NCBI GenBank assembly: GCA_023301505.1
Contig: JALZUP010000198.1
Location: 1-40,733, forward strand
Length of the DNA: 40,733 nucleotides
DNA from: Robiginitomaculum sp.
Lineage (GTDB): Bacteria > Pseudomonadota > Alphaproteobacteria > Caulobacterales > Maricaulaceae
Direction: 5' to 3'
Position numbers and translations under genes: made by a program. The notes under the pieces were generated by a model that worked only from the letters and a program-made list of their open reading frames with translations, searched no databases and had not been told where the DNA came from. This document shows, one piece after another, positions 1 through 8,110 of the stretch. Within the stretch, counting starts at the first letter, position 1. Every line of letters starts with the position of its first letter.

Positions 1-1
1 C

Positions 2-1060
2 ATTGCCAGCCTTGCCACAATTGGATTATCGCTGATTGTTTTTGCTGGTTGGACACCGTGGGGATATCAGGCGGGGGGGAATTCACCGCCAACGGATGAA
101 GTGTTAGTTTTTTTAAATCACGAAACATCCGATGCCGAAGATGTAACCTCGCAGTTTCCGTCCGTTGTGCTGGGGGGCAACCCGGGCAACGTTTGGTCGA
201 TTGATTTTTCGAACGATGGCGAAACGATTGCGGCTGGTATCGGTGATGGGTCAGTGCGACTCTGGAACATAGAACGGCAGGAGGTGGTCCGCAGCTTCAA
301 TGCACATGGTGGAAACGTTTGGAATGTGAAATTTCACCCAACGTTGAATCTACTCGCGACTGCTGGTGATGATTCGTGGGTTAAGGTTTGGGATTTGGAA
401 ACGTTCAGTGCAAAGCAAGGTTGGCAGCTGCACAACAGCGTCCGAGCGATCGCGTTTTCTCCTGATGGAAACTCATTGGTTGCAGCAGATCGAGACGGCG
501 AGATTCATATCTACGACGTGCGAAATGGGCAAGAAAGCAACAGTGTTGAGCTAACGGGCACGACGATTTTAGGGATAGACTATTCTGGCGATGGAAGTTC
601 TATCGTTGCGGCTGGTAGCGACAAAACGGTTCGAGTTTTCGATGCCAAAACGCTTGAGCAGCGACAGAATTTTGACGACCATGAAGGCCCCATTTACAGT
701 GTTGTTTTTGCGAAAGATGCTCCTTGGGTCGCATCGGTTGGGTTCAAAAGCGATACGTGGATTCGAAACGTCGACACCGGCGAGAAGGTCGCGCAGCTAA
801 AAGGTTTTGGCGGCGACAATTGGGGTGTGACATTTGTCGGGCCATCGTCCCAGCATCTATTCACCGGAGGTCAGCGCGGAATATCTCGCCTTTGGGACGT
901 AGAGACCGGCCACAACATTCTAACCTTTCAAGGTCACACTGCTGCCGTTAATTGCTTTGCGCTAGATCCTGACGGCAGCAGAATCGCCACCAGCAGTCGC
1001 GATGGAACGATTCGAGTCTGGGACACGAAAGCTCTTGAAGAGCTTGTGGCTGAGCACTAG
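2..1060 (+). CDS. Membrane-anchored WD40 repeat protein (5' end outside window)
   Basis: The reading frame is open from the first bases of the window, so the N-terminus is missing. A GTG at 101 could be taken as a start, but the codons before it encode a hydrophobic stretch (about ASLATIGLSLIVFAGW) that reads as a transmembrane helix, so the gene starts further upstream. After the helix come seven WD40 blades, recognisable by endings such as VRLWN, VKVWD, IHIYD, VRVFD, SRLWD and IRVWD; seven blades make one complete beta-propeller, a protein-interaction platform. In planctomycetes this order (helix, then C-terminal WD40) is common in Ser/Thr protein kinases, so the missing part could be a kinase; that is inference. 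The propeller would probably be on the far side of the membrane from any N-terminal domain. It is convergent with the next gene. Confidence 0.85.
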   Translation: MASLATIGLSLIVFAGWTPWGYQAGGNSPPTDEVLVFLNHETSDAEDVTSQFPSVVLGGNPGNVWSIDFSNDGETIAAGIGDGSVRLWNIERQEVVRSFNAHGGNVWNVKFHPTLNLLATAGDDSWVKVWDLETFSAKQGWQLHNSVRAIAFSPDGNSLVAADRDGEIHIYDVRNGQESNSVELTGTTILGIDYSGDGSSIVAAGSDKTVRVFDAKTLEQRQNFDDHEGPIYSVVFAKDAPWVASVGFKSDTWIRNVDTGEKVAQLKGFGGDNWGVTFVGPSSQHLFTGGQRGISRLWDVETGHNILTFQGHTAAVNCFALDPDGSRIATSSRDGTIRVWDTKALEELVAEH

Positions 1061-1119
1061 TTGTCAAAGCTTTTGGTTTTGGTTACCACGAATTGATAGA
1101 ACTTTTCCATCCTGCTCAT

Positions 1120-2190
1120 TCACTTGCGTTTCAGCTCGCGATACCATGCGGCCATCGCAATCTCGTGAAACCCGCTGCGGAAGTATCGGAAGTCACCAAT
1201 CGACTCCGGCAACTGAAACGACTTGGCAGCGTCCATATCCGTTGCCCCTCTCTTAAATTCAGCGCGTGCATGGGATTCAATTTCCTCTAGTAGAACGCGG
1301 TACTTTTTAATGTTATCCGAGTTGCTCTGGCAAACACTTCCATGCCCGGGCACGATCGTTTGATCAGATGCTGCGGTAATTGTTTTGACCGAATCAATCC
1401 ATTGCTTGGGCGACGAAGACATGAAGTTAGGAAAGATTCCATCCCAGACCAAATCGCCAGCAAAGGTGACTTGCGACTTCTGATCGAAGATGACCAAATC
1501 ACTACTGGTGTGGCCCGACATTGGGGTGATGGTGACACTACGTCCACCCAAGTCCAGCGTCAACGGCTTGGTTTCGTCCTCGATAATCATGGAGGCATCC
1601 GTCAAGTTTCCGCCCCATTTCTCAATCGCAGAAGTTTTTAATCCAGGATTGTTGTGATCATCCTGCGTTTTCAAATACGCCTCAAATGCAAGTTGCCGTG
1701 TCGTTTGAGTCATGATGACTTCAGGCGTGTTGGCTTGTTGTAGAAACCCGCGCGTACCTCCCAAATGATCAAAATGGAAATGCGTATGCACGACATGCGT
1801 AGGCATCCTGCCCGTTAGAAACTGGCAAGCTTCAGCCATAAACTGGCACCCCGCCCGAGTGCGGTAAGAATCAATCGCCAAAATTTTGTCGGTGCCAACA
1901 ATCAACCCGCCGTTACTGTGCGTGCTAAGATCCCCCGCAGATCCGTTCGCTTGAAAAGGTGTCGAGACCAAGGCCCAAACCCCATCGCCTATTTTCTCAA
2001 TCCGCCCAAAGGGCCTCTTGCCTAAAACATCTCCCGCTTTCTCTTGTCCGTAAGCACGGCGAGCGGCCAGAGGAGCCAGCAGCAACGTGGCAGCAAAACC
2101 GCAACTCGTCCCAAAACAGCGCTCTAAAAACTGCCTGCGTTGGCTGGGGTGAGAGGTTTCAGGAATTCGGTTTTGGTTAAAGGTCGTCAT
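1120..2190 (-). CDS. Tat-exported metallo-beta-lactamase-fold hydrolase
   Basis: The zinc-binding signature HTHFHFDHLGG of the metallo-beta-lactamase superfamily is intact. Further metal-ligand regions are visible: a GHTSSD segment, the FAGDLVWDG segment with the bridging Asp, and VPGHG near the end. The N-terminus carries a twin-arginine type signal (QRRQFLER, then an Ala/Leu-rich stretch ending near ARRAYGQ), so the folded enzyme is probably exported. The substrate cannot be read from sequence; family members include lactonases, glyoxalase II-like and quinoprotein-associated hydrolases. I chose the ATG at 2190, preceded by GAGAG; an in-frame ATG at 2232 has no visible ribosome binding site and would put the arginine pair unusually far in. 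About 356 residues, normal for this group. Confidence 0.85.
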   Translation of the reverse strand: MTTFNQNRIPETSHPSQRRQFLERCFGTSCGFAATLLLAPLAARRAYGQEKAGDVLGKRPFGRIEKIGDGVWALVSTPFQANGSAGDLSTHSNGGLIVGTDKILAIDSYRTRAGCQFMAEACQFLTGRMPTHVVHTHFHFDHLGGTRGFLQQANTPEVIMTQTTRQLAFEAYLKTQDDHNNPGLKTSAIEKWGGNLTDASMIIEDETKPLTLDLGGRSVTITPMSGHTSSDLVIFDQKSQVTFAGDLVWDGIFPNFMSSSPKQWIDSVKTITAASDQTIVPGHGSVCQSNSDNIKKYRVLLEEIESHARAEFKRGATDMDAAKSFQLPESIGDFRYFRSGFHEIAMAAWYRELKRK

Positions 2191-2628
2191 GGTTCTCTCT
2201 GTCGCAGATAGTGATTCGGGTGGCGTGCTCATCAGATTTTCGGTGACGCCAACAGTAGTATCGGAAGCGAAAAACTAATCGTCAAGCTTTGTGGCGTCCC
2301 GTTTTGCTTCATGGAAAATTGTTCGTTCGCGCAAAGTCAGTCTCGTTTTTGAAAAAATGGATTCAAAGGTGGTCGGTTTTGCGGCAAAAGCCAGTGAGGT
2401 TAAGGCTGCGTTCACGAGGGTAAAACGAGTCCGTATGGCAGATTGCACGCGTTAAAGCCTACCGAATTCAACGCTTTTCCACATCCGAATTTCAAACGGA
2501 GGCTTTGGTCTTAGGCGGTTCACGCTGACGGTTGGGAGAACCGAGCGACACATTGTCTCTCAGCTTTCCAGGCTGTTAGCGGAAGTCCGGGAGTTGTTTG
2601 TGCTGAATCGAAATTGACCCAGCCCAAA
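2191..2628. other. Intergenic region with cloverleaf repeat copy A
   Basis: A 438-bp gap between two minus-strand genes. It holds the most degenerate copy of the cloverleaf repeat (2522-2582), close to the 3' end of the unknown gene. I see no convincing terminator or promoter. Confidence 0.6.
2522..2582 (+). repeat. Cloverleaf repeat, copy A (degenerate)
   Basis: Same layout as the other five copies, but 61 bp instead of 59 and with several mismatches: hairpin 1 has a G-G mismatch, hairpin 2 (GAGCGACA/TGTCTCTC) has one mismatch and a longer loop, hairpin 3 has one G-T pair, and the outer stem keeps four of five pairs. It looks like an old, decaying copy. Confidence 0.8.
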
Positions 2629-3360
2629 CTACAGCGTTGGGTTCTCGCAAATCTGCTTCAGCGTGTGAACCGCATCCATCAACCGAACTCTCGGCTTGCG
2701 TTGTTCTGCAGCCAAAAGAACACTCTGGGGAAATGAGGGCCTCTTTGCGAGCCATTCTGGTGGGGCAACCGTGGATTGAAACAGGTAGCCATCACCAAAG
2801 TAGCGGTGCGTCTTCCCGCGAACGCCAACATGCTTAACTTCCTCTCGGTTGATTGCCATTTGAACACCAGCGTCAACTAAATTCAGTAGATTACGGCTTC
2901 GCTTGATAAAACCTCTACCTCGTTTGAGCGCAGCCTCCGTACCTTTTTTACTCGAATCAGTGGCAGCAGATTCGAACTTTCTGGCGGTACACGTCGCCGC
3001 CCAGATCGCGTCCAGCAAATCCACATTCCGCGGAGGCGAAATTTTTCGCTGGATTCGTTGAACCTTCTCGCGAAACTGAAAGTCGGACTCGCGATAGACA
3101 GGGAATTGCACCGTGCGACGCGGCAAACGCTTGACGCCGACGACGGTTGCTTCCGCACGAAGCGGCCCAATGTCTCTCTGGCCACGGGACTTCGAGAACA
3201 GCTCTTCCGTTTGGCGTTCTAGGTAGTGCTGCTCCCCTTTGACGATCACCGGCGACTCATTAGCAAACGGCGCACGATACTTCTTGAACCACTGTTCGGC
3301 GGTGTGGAGGCCAGCCTGCTTGGCCGCCTTCTTAGTCGTGATCTCGCGTAAATCGTTCAT
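2629..3360 (-). CDS. Unknown protein, 243 aa
   Basis: I do not recognise a family. The protein is strongly basic, rich in Arg and Lys, has no signal peptide or membrane segment, and begins with a short helical, possibly nucleic-acid-binding segment (about residues 9-30, AKQAGLHTAEQWFKKYR) that resembles the helix-turn-helix start of some replication or mobile-element proteins. The middle (about 100-170) is predicted helical and basic. A cloverleaf repeat lies just downstream. The start at 3360 has no strong ribosome binding site, so the true start is uncertain. Length and consistent codon use make a real gene likely. No operon partner is evident. Confidence 0.6.
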   Translation of the reverse strand: MNDLREITTKKAAKQAGLHTAEQWFKKYRAPFANESPVIVKGEQHYLERQTEELFSKSRGQRDIGPLRAEATVVGVKRLPRRTVQFPVYRESDFQFREKVQRIQRKISPPRNVDLLDAIWAATCTARKFESAATDSSKKGTEAALKRGRGFIKRSRNLLNLVDAGVQMAINREEVKHVGVRGKTHRYFGDGYLFQSTVAPPEWLAKRPSFPQSVLLAAEQRKPRVRLMDAVHTLKQICENPTL

Positions 3361-3540
3361 ATGATGATGCTTTGGTTTCCCACAACCCAGATCTCAAAAA
3401 GTGTTGCTGATGCTTCAGGATGAACCGTAATCCGCTCGCGACATCAACAAAAACATATTTGCCAAGAAAAATAGTGTCGGCGGCTTTGAAAAGCCTGAAG
3501 TAGGTGTCGTTTTATCCGTTGGGTAAATGAGTGCGCACGA

Positions 3541-3572
3541 AAATGCCCCACGAGAATGACACTCATGGGGCG
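3541..3572 (-). terminator. Rho-independent terminator of the PRC-barrel gene
   Basis: On the minus strand a 10-bp stem (GCCCCATGAG with CTCGTGGGGC, one G-U pair) and 7-base loop are followed by ATTTTCG. It lies about 65 bp after the stop of the PRC-barrel gene. Confidence 0.7.
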
Positions 3573-3634
3573 TGAGGAGGACCCTGATCATGGAAACGTT
3601 CTCGTGAGACATCGCGTAACGCTCGTTTTGTTAC

Positions 3635-4342
3635 CTAGCAGATGGCTGATTCATTGAGTGACAAGTTACCCCAAGCTTGTTCAAGTCGAGAATCCATAGT
3701 TGGTTTAAGCAGCGTCCTGCCATCAAGCCGCATTTCCCGACTGCTCCAATCAACATTCTTGAGCCGATTCATTGGAATGGAATTCTGGTCTTCTTGAGAG
3801 CCGAAAGTTGAACGAGTCGTCGCATGGTCAGCCGACCATGTCGTTGCATTGACGCAAATATCCGACAGTTTTGCAGTTGCTCCGTTTTGGTCAATAACTT
3901 TGTAGTGAAGCATTTCTTTCAAGCTCCGCAATGATGCTGGGCTTGATTCGTCAACGAAGGTGGTCGCTTCTTTTGGAGCCAGTTGCATCATCTGCTGTGG
4001 AGACAGAAGGGCGGTGCCGATTCGATATGCGAGGGATCCGAAGTGTTCCGTCAACGCTTCTCGATACTGACGTGAGATAGGCTGCACCCACTCAAGCCGA
4101 GGATTGTTGGCTACCGTTTCCTTTTGCAGGTAAGTTGAAACTTGCTCCTGATCGCCATCTGTTTCGGTAATGAATTTGGGATCGAGAAGAACTTTCCTCT
4201 TGATCAAGCCACCGTCGATCGCAACAACCAAATAGCGGACTGACCAGCGGTCGTCATCGACCAGCACATCTTGAATTGCTCCAATTCGACCTTCTGGACC
4301 GTGTAATTCCCAGTTCTTAAATTTTGAAACATTCATTCGCAT
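3635..4342 (-). CDS. PRC-barrel domain protein
   Basis: The N-terminal 80 residues match the PRC-barrel pattern: a hydrophilic start, then GPEGRIGAIQDVLVDDDRW, VRYLVVAID and KVLLDPKFI. A second, more divergent PRC-like copy lies at about residues 145-215 (HYKVIDQNG...LSDICVN), giving a two-barrel protein. PRC barrels occur in ribosome maturation factor RimM and in photosynthetic reaction centre subunit H; free-standing bacterial versions are often stress-induced, with unknown partners. The start ATG at 4342 has a strong site GAGGAG seven bases upstream. No signal peptide, so cytoplasmic. It is followed by a good terminator and is transcribed alone. The neighbouring ECF sigma factor on the same strand could control it, but I see no shared operon. 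Confidence 0.85.
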   Translation of the reverse strand: MRMNVSKFKNWELHGPEGRIGAIQDVLVDDDRWSVRYLVVAIDGGLIKRKVLLDPKFITETDGDQEQVSTYLQKETVANNPRLEWVQPISRQYREALTEHFGSLAYRIGTALLSPQQMMQLAPKEATTFVDESSPASLRSLKEMLHYKVIDQNGATAKLSDICVNATTWSADHATTRSTFGSQEDQNSIPMNRLKNVDWSSREMRLDGRTLLKPTMDSRLEQAWGNLSLNESAIC

Positions 4343-4527
4343 TTGATTTCTCCTCAGTTGAACTTGTCTTGTCGTCGCGTTTGATACTGGGGATACTCGG
4401 GCAATGCCTGGAGTCTTACAGGTGAGGTGAAAGAAACAGAATAATTTGCTAAAATTCGGCGTCCACGATGCCTAATTACTCGGCAAAAACAGTGTTTAGA
4501 GCGAATGTTCCAGTACAGAAGAATTTT

Positions 4528-4561
4528 GGTTGGAACAGCGTTTGCAACGGTTGGAACAGCG
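4528..4561 (+). repeat. Direct repeat of a 13-mer, 21-bp period
   Basis: GGTTGGAACAGCG occurs exactly twice, 21 bp (two helical turns) apart, which is typical of a pair of regulator binding sites. The first copy also supplies the -24 half of a sigma-54-like motif, TTGGAAC-AGCGT-TTGC (4530-4545), one base off the promoter consensus seen elsewhere in the window. Confidence 0.6.
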
Positions 4562-4640
4562 CTTACCAGAAGGCTTTCCCGAAATAAGTTCCCGATTTAG
4601 GCATGGACAAAAGGCTGGGCTCTCAGACTACCGGCAGTTG

Positions 4641-4699
4641 ACGCTGACCGTTCGGAGAACCGGGCGACATTGTCGCTCAGCTTTCCAAGCTGATAGCGT
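4641..4699 (+). repeat. Cloverleaf repeat, copy B
   Basis: 59 bp. Outer stem ACGCT/AGCGT, then three abutting hairpins. Hairpin 1 has one C-C mismatch, hairpin 2 one G-T pair, hairpin 3 (AGCTT-TCC-AAGCT) is perfect. An upstream box at about 4589 (TTCCCGATTT) is shared with other copies. Confidence 0.9.
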
Positions 4700-4887
4700 T
4701 GCGACAGACGGGTTAACTAAATCCTGAGAGTCGCTGCATACTTCTGTTAGAAGACTTTGCGAAAGTTTAAGCTGGCCCGGCTTAGCTTACATGATACCGA
4801 AATTCCTCTCAAAACGAATGATTGATTTTTTCACAAATGCTCTCTTGCCAAGCTGTGAAGTGGTGCTTTCGACGACACCTTTTGCAT

Positions 4888-5484
4888 TTAGGCAGTAATT
4901 GGTTCCGGTGTCTCGGCATGGGCAAGCTTATCTGAAACGTGATTCGCCAGCCCAACTCTTGCTCGGCGGAGGCGAACCCAAAGGTTGCCACGCGAAATGT
5001 CTAAGCGGTCGCAAACTTCCTCCGGCTCCAAGGGATCAAGCTCATAAAGCCGAAACACATCCGCTTGTTTTTTAGGCAGGTGCGCGACAGCGTCACGTAC
5101 CAAGTCCAAAACCTCTGTGTCAGCCATCGCTTTTGAGGGAGAAACTGCGAAAGATGCGCCTATCACATGACGACACTGGTCCTCCGAAAAACTATTAACT
5201 TCTCCTTCGTCAGAAGCAGGTTGGGAACTTTTCTGCCGCCCACGTTTTCGAATGACGTCGACCGTTTTGTTTCTCAAAATCGAACTAAGCCATGTCGATT
5301 CCAGCGAATTGCCTCGGAAGCTGTCAGCGAATTTGATCCCGGCCAGAAACGTTTCCTGCACAACATCTTCAGCTGCCTGTGAATCATTTAAGCGACTCGC
5401 CGCATAGCCGTGAAAACAGTCATGATATTTCTGAACCCAAAGCCACGGTTGAAGCTCATTTTGTTGTTTTAGGATTTTTATCAT
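4888..5484 (-). CDS. ECF-type RNA polymerase sigma factor
   Basis: Region 2 is visible at about residues 20-80, with the typical AAEDVVQETFLAG segment (core binding and -10 recognition) and NKTVDVIRKR. Region 4 lies at about 130-185 (LPKKQADVFRLYEL, then a helix-turn-helix with EEVCDRLDISRGNLWVRLRRAR). The linker is short, as in extracytoplasmic function sigma factors; 198 residues is normal. The start at 5484 is preceded by AAAGGT. No anti-sigma or zinc-finger partner gene is seen on either side, which is unusual. The nearest upstream gene on the same strand encodes a secreted protein. It acts in the cytoplasm by directing RNA polymerase to a small regulon. Confidence 0.9.
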   Translation of the reverse strand: MIKILKQQNELQPWLWVQKYHDCFHGYAASRLNDSQAAEDVVQETFLAGIKFADSFRGNSLESTWLSSILRNKTVDVIRKRGRQKSSQPASDEGEVNSFSEDQCRHVIGASFAVSPSKAMADTEVLDLVRDAVAHLPKKQADVFRLYELDPLEPEEVCDRLDISRGNLWVRLRRARVGLANHVSDKLAHAETPEPITA

Positions 5485-5587
5485 GGCGATTTACCTTTGG
5501 AAGAATTCATGTGGGGAAAAAGGAAGGCCGGATTTCTTTTGGTTTCTCGTTAATGTTGGACTTCAGTCCCGTTGAGTCGTTTGGCCG

Positions 5588-6592
5588 CTACTTATCAACG
5601 GTCTTCCGCAAGAGTACCAAGTTGTCGTGGACGAGGTTCGACGACCAAATGAATTGGGCATTGGCCACTTCGTTGTCGAATATGTCGGTGAAGTTGGTGT
5701 AGGCTGGTTTGTTGTCGACGCCGACGAACTCGTTCGTGAATGTTGATGCAAAGGGCCAGCGACTGTCGTCGAACCGGGGTGCTGACCAGTTCTCAGGCAC
5801 GGGCCAGTGGGCGGCGTAATACGATGAACCATCGGCAATGTCGCCCGTGTTGGCTGCTGAGCTATCACGGATGCCGTTCTTAAGAACCAATTCGGATTTA
5901 GATTTCAGTGGAGCCGTGTAGAACGTCTGGGCTTTCCAGCTCTGGTCCGTGATGGCAATCGTATCGCCAGCCGAATTTTTAATGACGGCAACCAAACCCG
6001 CGTCGCCTTGATGGAAATCAGCACCGCGAAACTTTTCAAAACCCAAACCAAGACGTTCTTCCCAATCAACTCCCATAATTCCGATCGTAAACGGTCGACT
6101 GGCTTTGAACCGAATGATGCTGCTGTTGAAGGGTGTCATTGGTATAGCGTCGACCGCCAATAATTTTCCGTTCACGTGGAACTCAAAATAGTTGTCGCCA
6201 AAAACATAGGCTGTAAACACTTCCTTGCCACCAGCGTCGATTACGGGAACCGCGTCCAATTCAACATCAGCTGTGCCGGCAGGCGTAAACCCACTGGCTT
6301 CGTTATACAAATCAGCCGCTTTGATCGTTTGGAAATTTGTTTTAGCGGGCACCGTCCACTGGGTGCCGTCGGATGACTTGACCGTGGCGATGTTCGCTGT
6401 GCGAGGGTTGCTGCCGGACCAGTTATACAACTGAGTGATGTTTGAAGTTGCCTCGCCCTGCGTGAACGACGGGCGTTGGTCCACCACCGAAGCTGATTCC
6501 GATTGTTGAGCGTTAGTGAATGAGTATCCAGCGAGTGCTGCCAACGTCAGCAATGTTGCGATGACCGCTGTGGCCGATTGGTAGTGTTTCAT
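5588..6592 (-). CDS. Secreted beta-sandwich protein of unknown function
   Basis: The N-terminus is a Sec signal peptide (hydrophobic VIATLLTLAALAGY, cleavage probably after TNA near residue 28). The mature 305 residues contain segments resembling galactose-binding-like jelly-roll domains: YFEFHVNGKLLAVD near the middle and WSAPRFDDSRWPFAS near the C-terminus, the latter a pattern seen in carbohydrate-binding domains of exported glycosidases. No catalytic motif is recognised. It probably binds carbohydrate or another surface ligand outside the cell; this is inference. It lies 67 bp after the second DoxX-like gene, on the same strand, so the doxX pair and this gene may be co-transcribed. Confidence 0.75.
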   Translation of the reverse strand: MKHYQSATAVIATLLTLAALAGYSFTNAQQSESASVVDQRPSFTQGEATSNITQLYNWSGSNPRTANIATVKSSDGTQWTVPAKTNFQTIKAADLYNEASGFTPAGTADVELDAVPVIDAGGKEVFTAYVFGDNYFEFHVNGKLLAVDAIPMTPFNSSIIRFKASRPFTIGIMGVDWEERLGLGFEKFRGADFHQGDAGLVAVIKNSAGDTIAITDQSWKAQTFYTAPLKSKSELVLKNGIRDSSAANTGDIADGSSYYAAHWPVPENWSAPRFDDSRWPFASTFTNEFVGVDNKPAYTNFTDIFDNEVANAQFIWSSNLVHDNLVLLRKTVDK

Positions 6593-6659
6593 CGTGTTTT
6601 AGTTTCCTGTGCATTTCACATTAACTTTTGCTTTTGAATGATCCGCAGGTGAAAGTTAG

Positions 6660-7187
6660 TTAGCTTCCGATTGTCGTCGTGCTAAGTGGAGCAACCGTTT
6701 CCCGTTTGGAAAGTGGAATCTGAGTGCTATCCAAGTTTGCTGATCGCCTTTGAGCCATCCATCCGTCGACGGTATAGATGTCCAAATCACGCATCAGCCA
6801 CAATGCAGTACCAGCGGCCAACATTGGAAACGCGGCGAAGAATAATAGGTTGGGGTAAGTCCATGGGTCGATGTACTGACCCCAAGCACTGACCGTCGAA
6901 ATGGCGTGCAGGCCGAGGATGATTCCGTAGCTCCATGTCCTTAACCAACCGATTAGAAACGCGAGGATGATCACCATTTGAACGCCGCCAATTGCATAAG
7001 CGGCGATGTTACTCAACGATCCGATCATGTAGAACTTTTTAAAAAGAGCAGCAGTCTGTTCTGGATTGACAAACTTATTCACCGTCCACATAACAAAAAC
7101 AGTCGCAATTCCAGCACGTATCAAAAGCAGGCTCCATGCGATTCGTTTTTCAAATCTGCCAGTTAAATCGTTCGTTGAGTTGCTCAT
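6660..7187 (-). CDS. DoxX-like membrane protein (copy 2 of tandem pair)
   Basis: A 175-residue integral membrane protein with about four hydrophobic helices (segments around IAWSLLLIRAGIATVFVMW, IAAYAIGGVQMVIILAFLI, YGIILGLHAIST and LLFFAAFPMLAAGTALWL). It is clearly a paralogue of the next gene upstream: shared blocks include KRIAWSL, NKFVNP, FKKFYMIG and DPWTYP. The pattern fits the DoxX/DoxD-like superfamily, whose members have been linked to redox or thiol stress and to quinone-associated functions. I placed the start at the ATG at 7187, with AAGGAT upstream, by analogy with its paralogue; an in-frame start at 7292 would add 35 residues not shared by the paralogue. The C-terminal tail is cytoplasmic and polar. 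Confidence 0.8.
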   Translation of the reverse strand: MSNSTNDLTGRFEKRIAWSLLLIRAGIATVFVMWTVNKFVNPEQTAALFKKFYMIGSLSNIAAYAIGGVQMVIILAFLIGWLRTWSYGIILGLHAISTVSAWGQYIDPWTYPNLLFFAAFPMLAAGTALWLMRDLDIYTVDGWMAQRRSANLDSTQIPLSKRETVAPLSTTTIGS

Positions 7188-7359
7188 TTTTAAATCCTTG
7201 TTTTTTTGTTTCCTGCTTTCGCCACGGCTTAGCGACTTCCCCAAAAGGACACTGTCGTGCGGGCGACTTCTAACATCTAAGGAACTGCTCAAAGCTTTGC
7301 TGTGAAAGCTACAGTCGAGAATGAATTGGTTAACTCACGGCATCTATGATCACGACAGC

Positions 7360-7863
7360 TTATGCGATGACGGTTTCACCTTCGGCGACTTCCGTATCAG
7401 TGGACGCCATGCTCTTTGCACGCAGTGTGTCTAGCCATCCGTCTACCGAATAAGTGTCCAGGTCTCGCAACAACCACAGCGTCACACATGCGGATAGCAT
7501 TGGAATGGCGGCGAAGAACAAAAGGTGAGGGTACGTCCATGGATCTAGGTATTGGGCCCATGAGCTAAACGTCGAAATGGCGTGCATACCTAACACAATT
7601 CCGTAGGTCCACGTTCTCATGAAACCGGCAAGGAATGCCAGGACGATGACTAACTGAACAGCACCGATCACAAAAGCGATCACGTTCGATAGGCCGCCGA
7701 TCATATAGAACTTCTTAAAGACCGCTGCGGCGTGTCCGGGGTTGACGAACTTGTCGATCGTCCACATTAAAAACACGACGGCAATTCCCGCTCGAATCAG
7801 CATCAGGCTCCACGCGATTCGCTTTTTAAATTTTCCAGCCTGCACGTTCTCCGAATTACCCAC
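7360..7863 (-). CDS. DoxX-like membrane protein (copy 1 of tandem pair)
   Basis: 167 residues, four predicted helices, and high similarity to the downstream copy along its whole length, so the pair arose by tandem duplication. The start is GTG at 7863, with GAAGG upstream. It is the first gene after a sigma-54 promoter (7936-7950) and the probable head of an operon with the second DoxX-like gene and the secreted protein; the 172-bp spacing to copy 2 is wide, so copy 2 could also have its own promoter. DoxX-family proteins are membrane proteins often tied to oxidative or thiol stress. The exact substrate is unknown. Confidence 0.8.
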   Translation of the reverse strand: MGNSENVQAGKFKKRIAWSLMLIRAGIAVVFLMWTIDKFVNPGHAAAVFKKFYMIGGLSNVIAFVIGAVQLVIVLAFLAGFMRTWTYGIVLGMHAISTFSSWAQYLDPWTYPHLLFFAAIPMLSACVTLWLLRDLDTYSVDGWLDTLRAKSMASTDTEVAEGETVIA

Positions 7864-7935
7864 TGCTTAACCTTCGATATTCTATGTGACGTTCCTTTAC
7901 AACTGCCTTGTGCCGACCTGGCTGAAATAGTGAAC

Positions 7936-7950
7936 GCATATTGCGTGCCA
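7936..7950 (-). promoter_or_regulatory. Sigma-54 promoter of doxX pair (P1)
   Basis: Minus-strand sequence TTGGCACGCAATATGC matches the -24/-12 consensus (TTGGCACG-N4-TTGC) at all but one position, with GG and GC ten bases apart. It lies 72 bp before the doxX start codon. Confidence 0.8.
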
Positions 7951-8011
7951 ATATTTAATTTTCTACTGAGAGGCTAATCCCGTGATTCTTAAGGGAGCTG
8001 GGCATTCAAGG

Positions 8012-8028
8012 TGGTCGTTGTGCTGCCG
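8012..8028. promoter_or_regulatory. Weak activator-site match near P1
   Basis: TGGTCGT-TGT-GCTGCCG matches the palindrome TGGTCGC-N3-GCGACCA at 10 of 14 positions, one half well and one half poorly. It is 62 bp upstream of P1, about the distance seen at the BON promoter. Confidence 0.35.
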
Positions 8029-8051
8029 ATTGTGTGGCGGGCAAGTTGGAA

Positions 8052-8110
8052 GCGCTGACGGATTGGAGAACCGAGCGACATTGTCGCTCAGTTTTCCAAG
8101 CTGATAGCGC
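8052..8110 (+). repeat. Cloverleaf repeat, copy C
   Basis: 59 bp. The outer stem is GCGCT/AGCGC rather than ACGCT/AGCGT: both sides changed together, keeping the pair. Hairpin 2 is perfect; hairpin 1 has an A-A mismatch and a G-T pair, hairpin 3 a G-T pair. The 3' flank AAAC is shared with copies D, E and F. This copy lies between divergent genes, so it cannot be a terminator for either. Confidence 0.9.

Larger units (their letters stand above)
4343..4887. other. Intergenic region with 13-bp tandem repeat and cloverleaf copy B
   Basis: A 545-bp gap between the PRC-barrel start and the sigma factor stop. It holds two copies of GGTTGGAACAGCG (4528-4540 and 4549-4561), 21 bp apart, and cloverleaf copy B (4641-4699). 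A sigma-54-like motif overlaps the first 13-mer on the plus strand. No gene is seen here. Confidence 0.6.

Noticed and set aside
5379-5702. 107-codon plus-strand frame between the sigma factor and secreted protein genes
   Set aside because: It overlaps both genes antisense and has no signal or motif.
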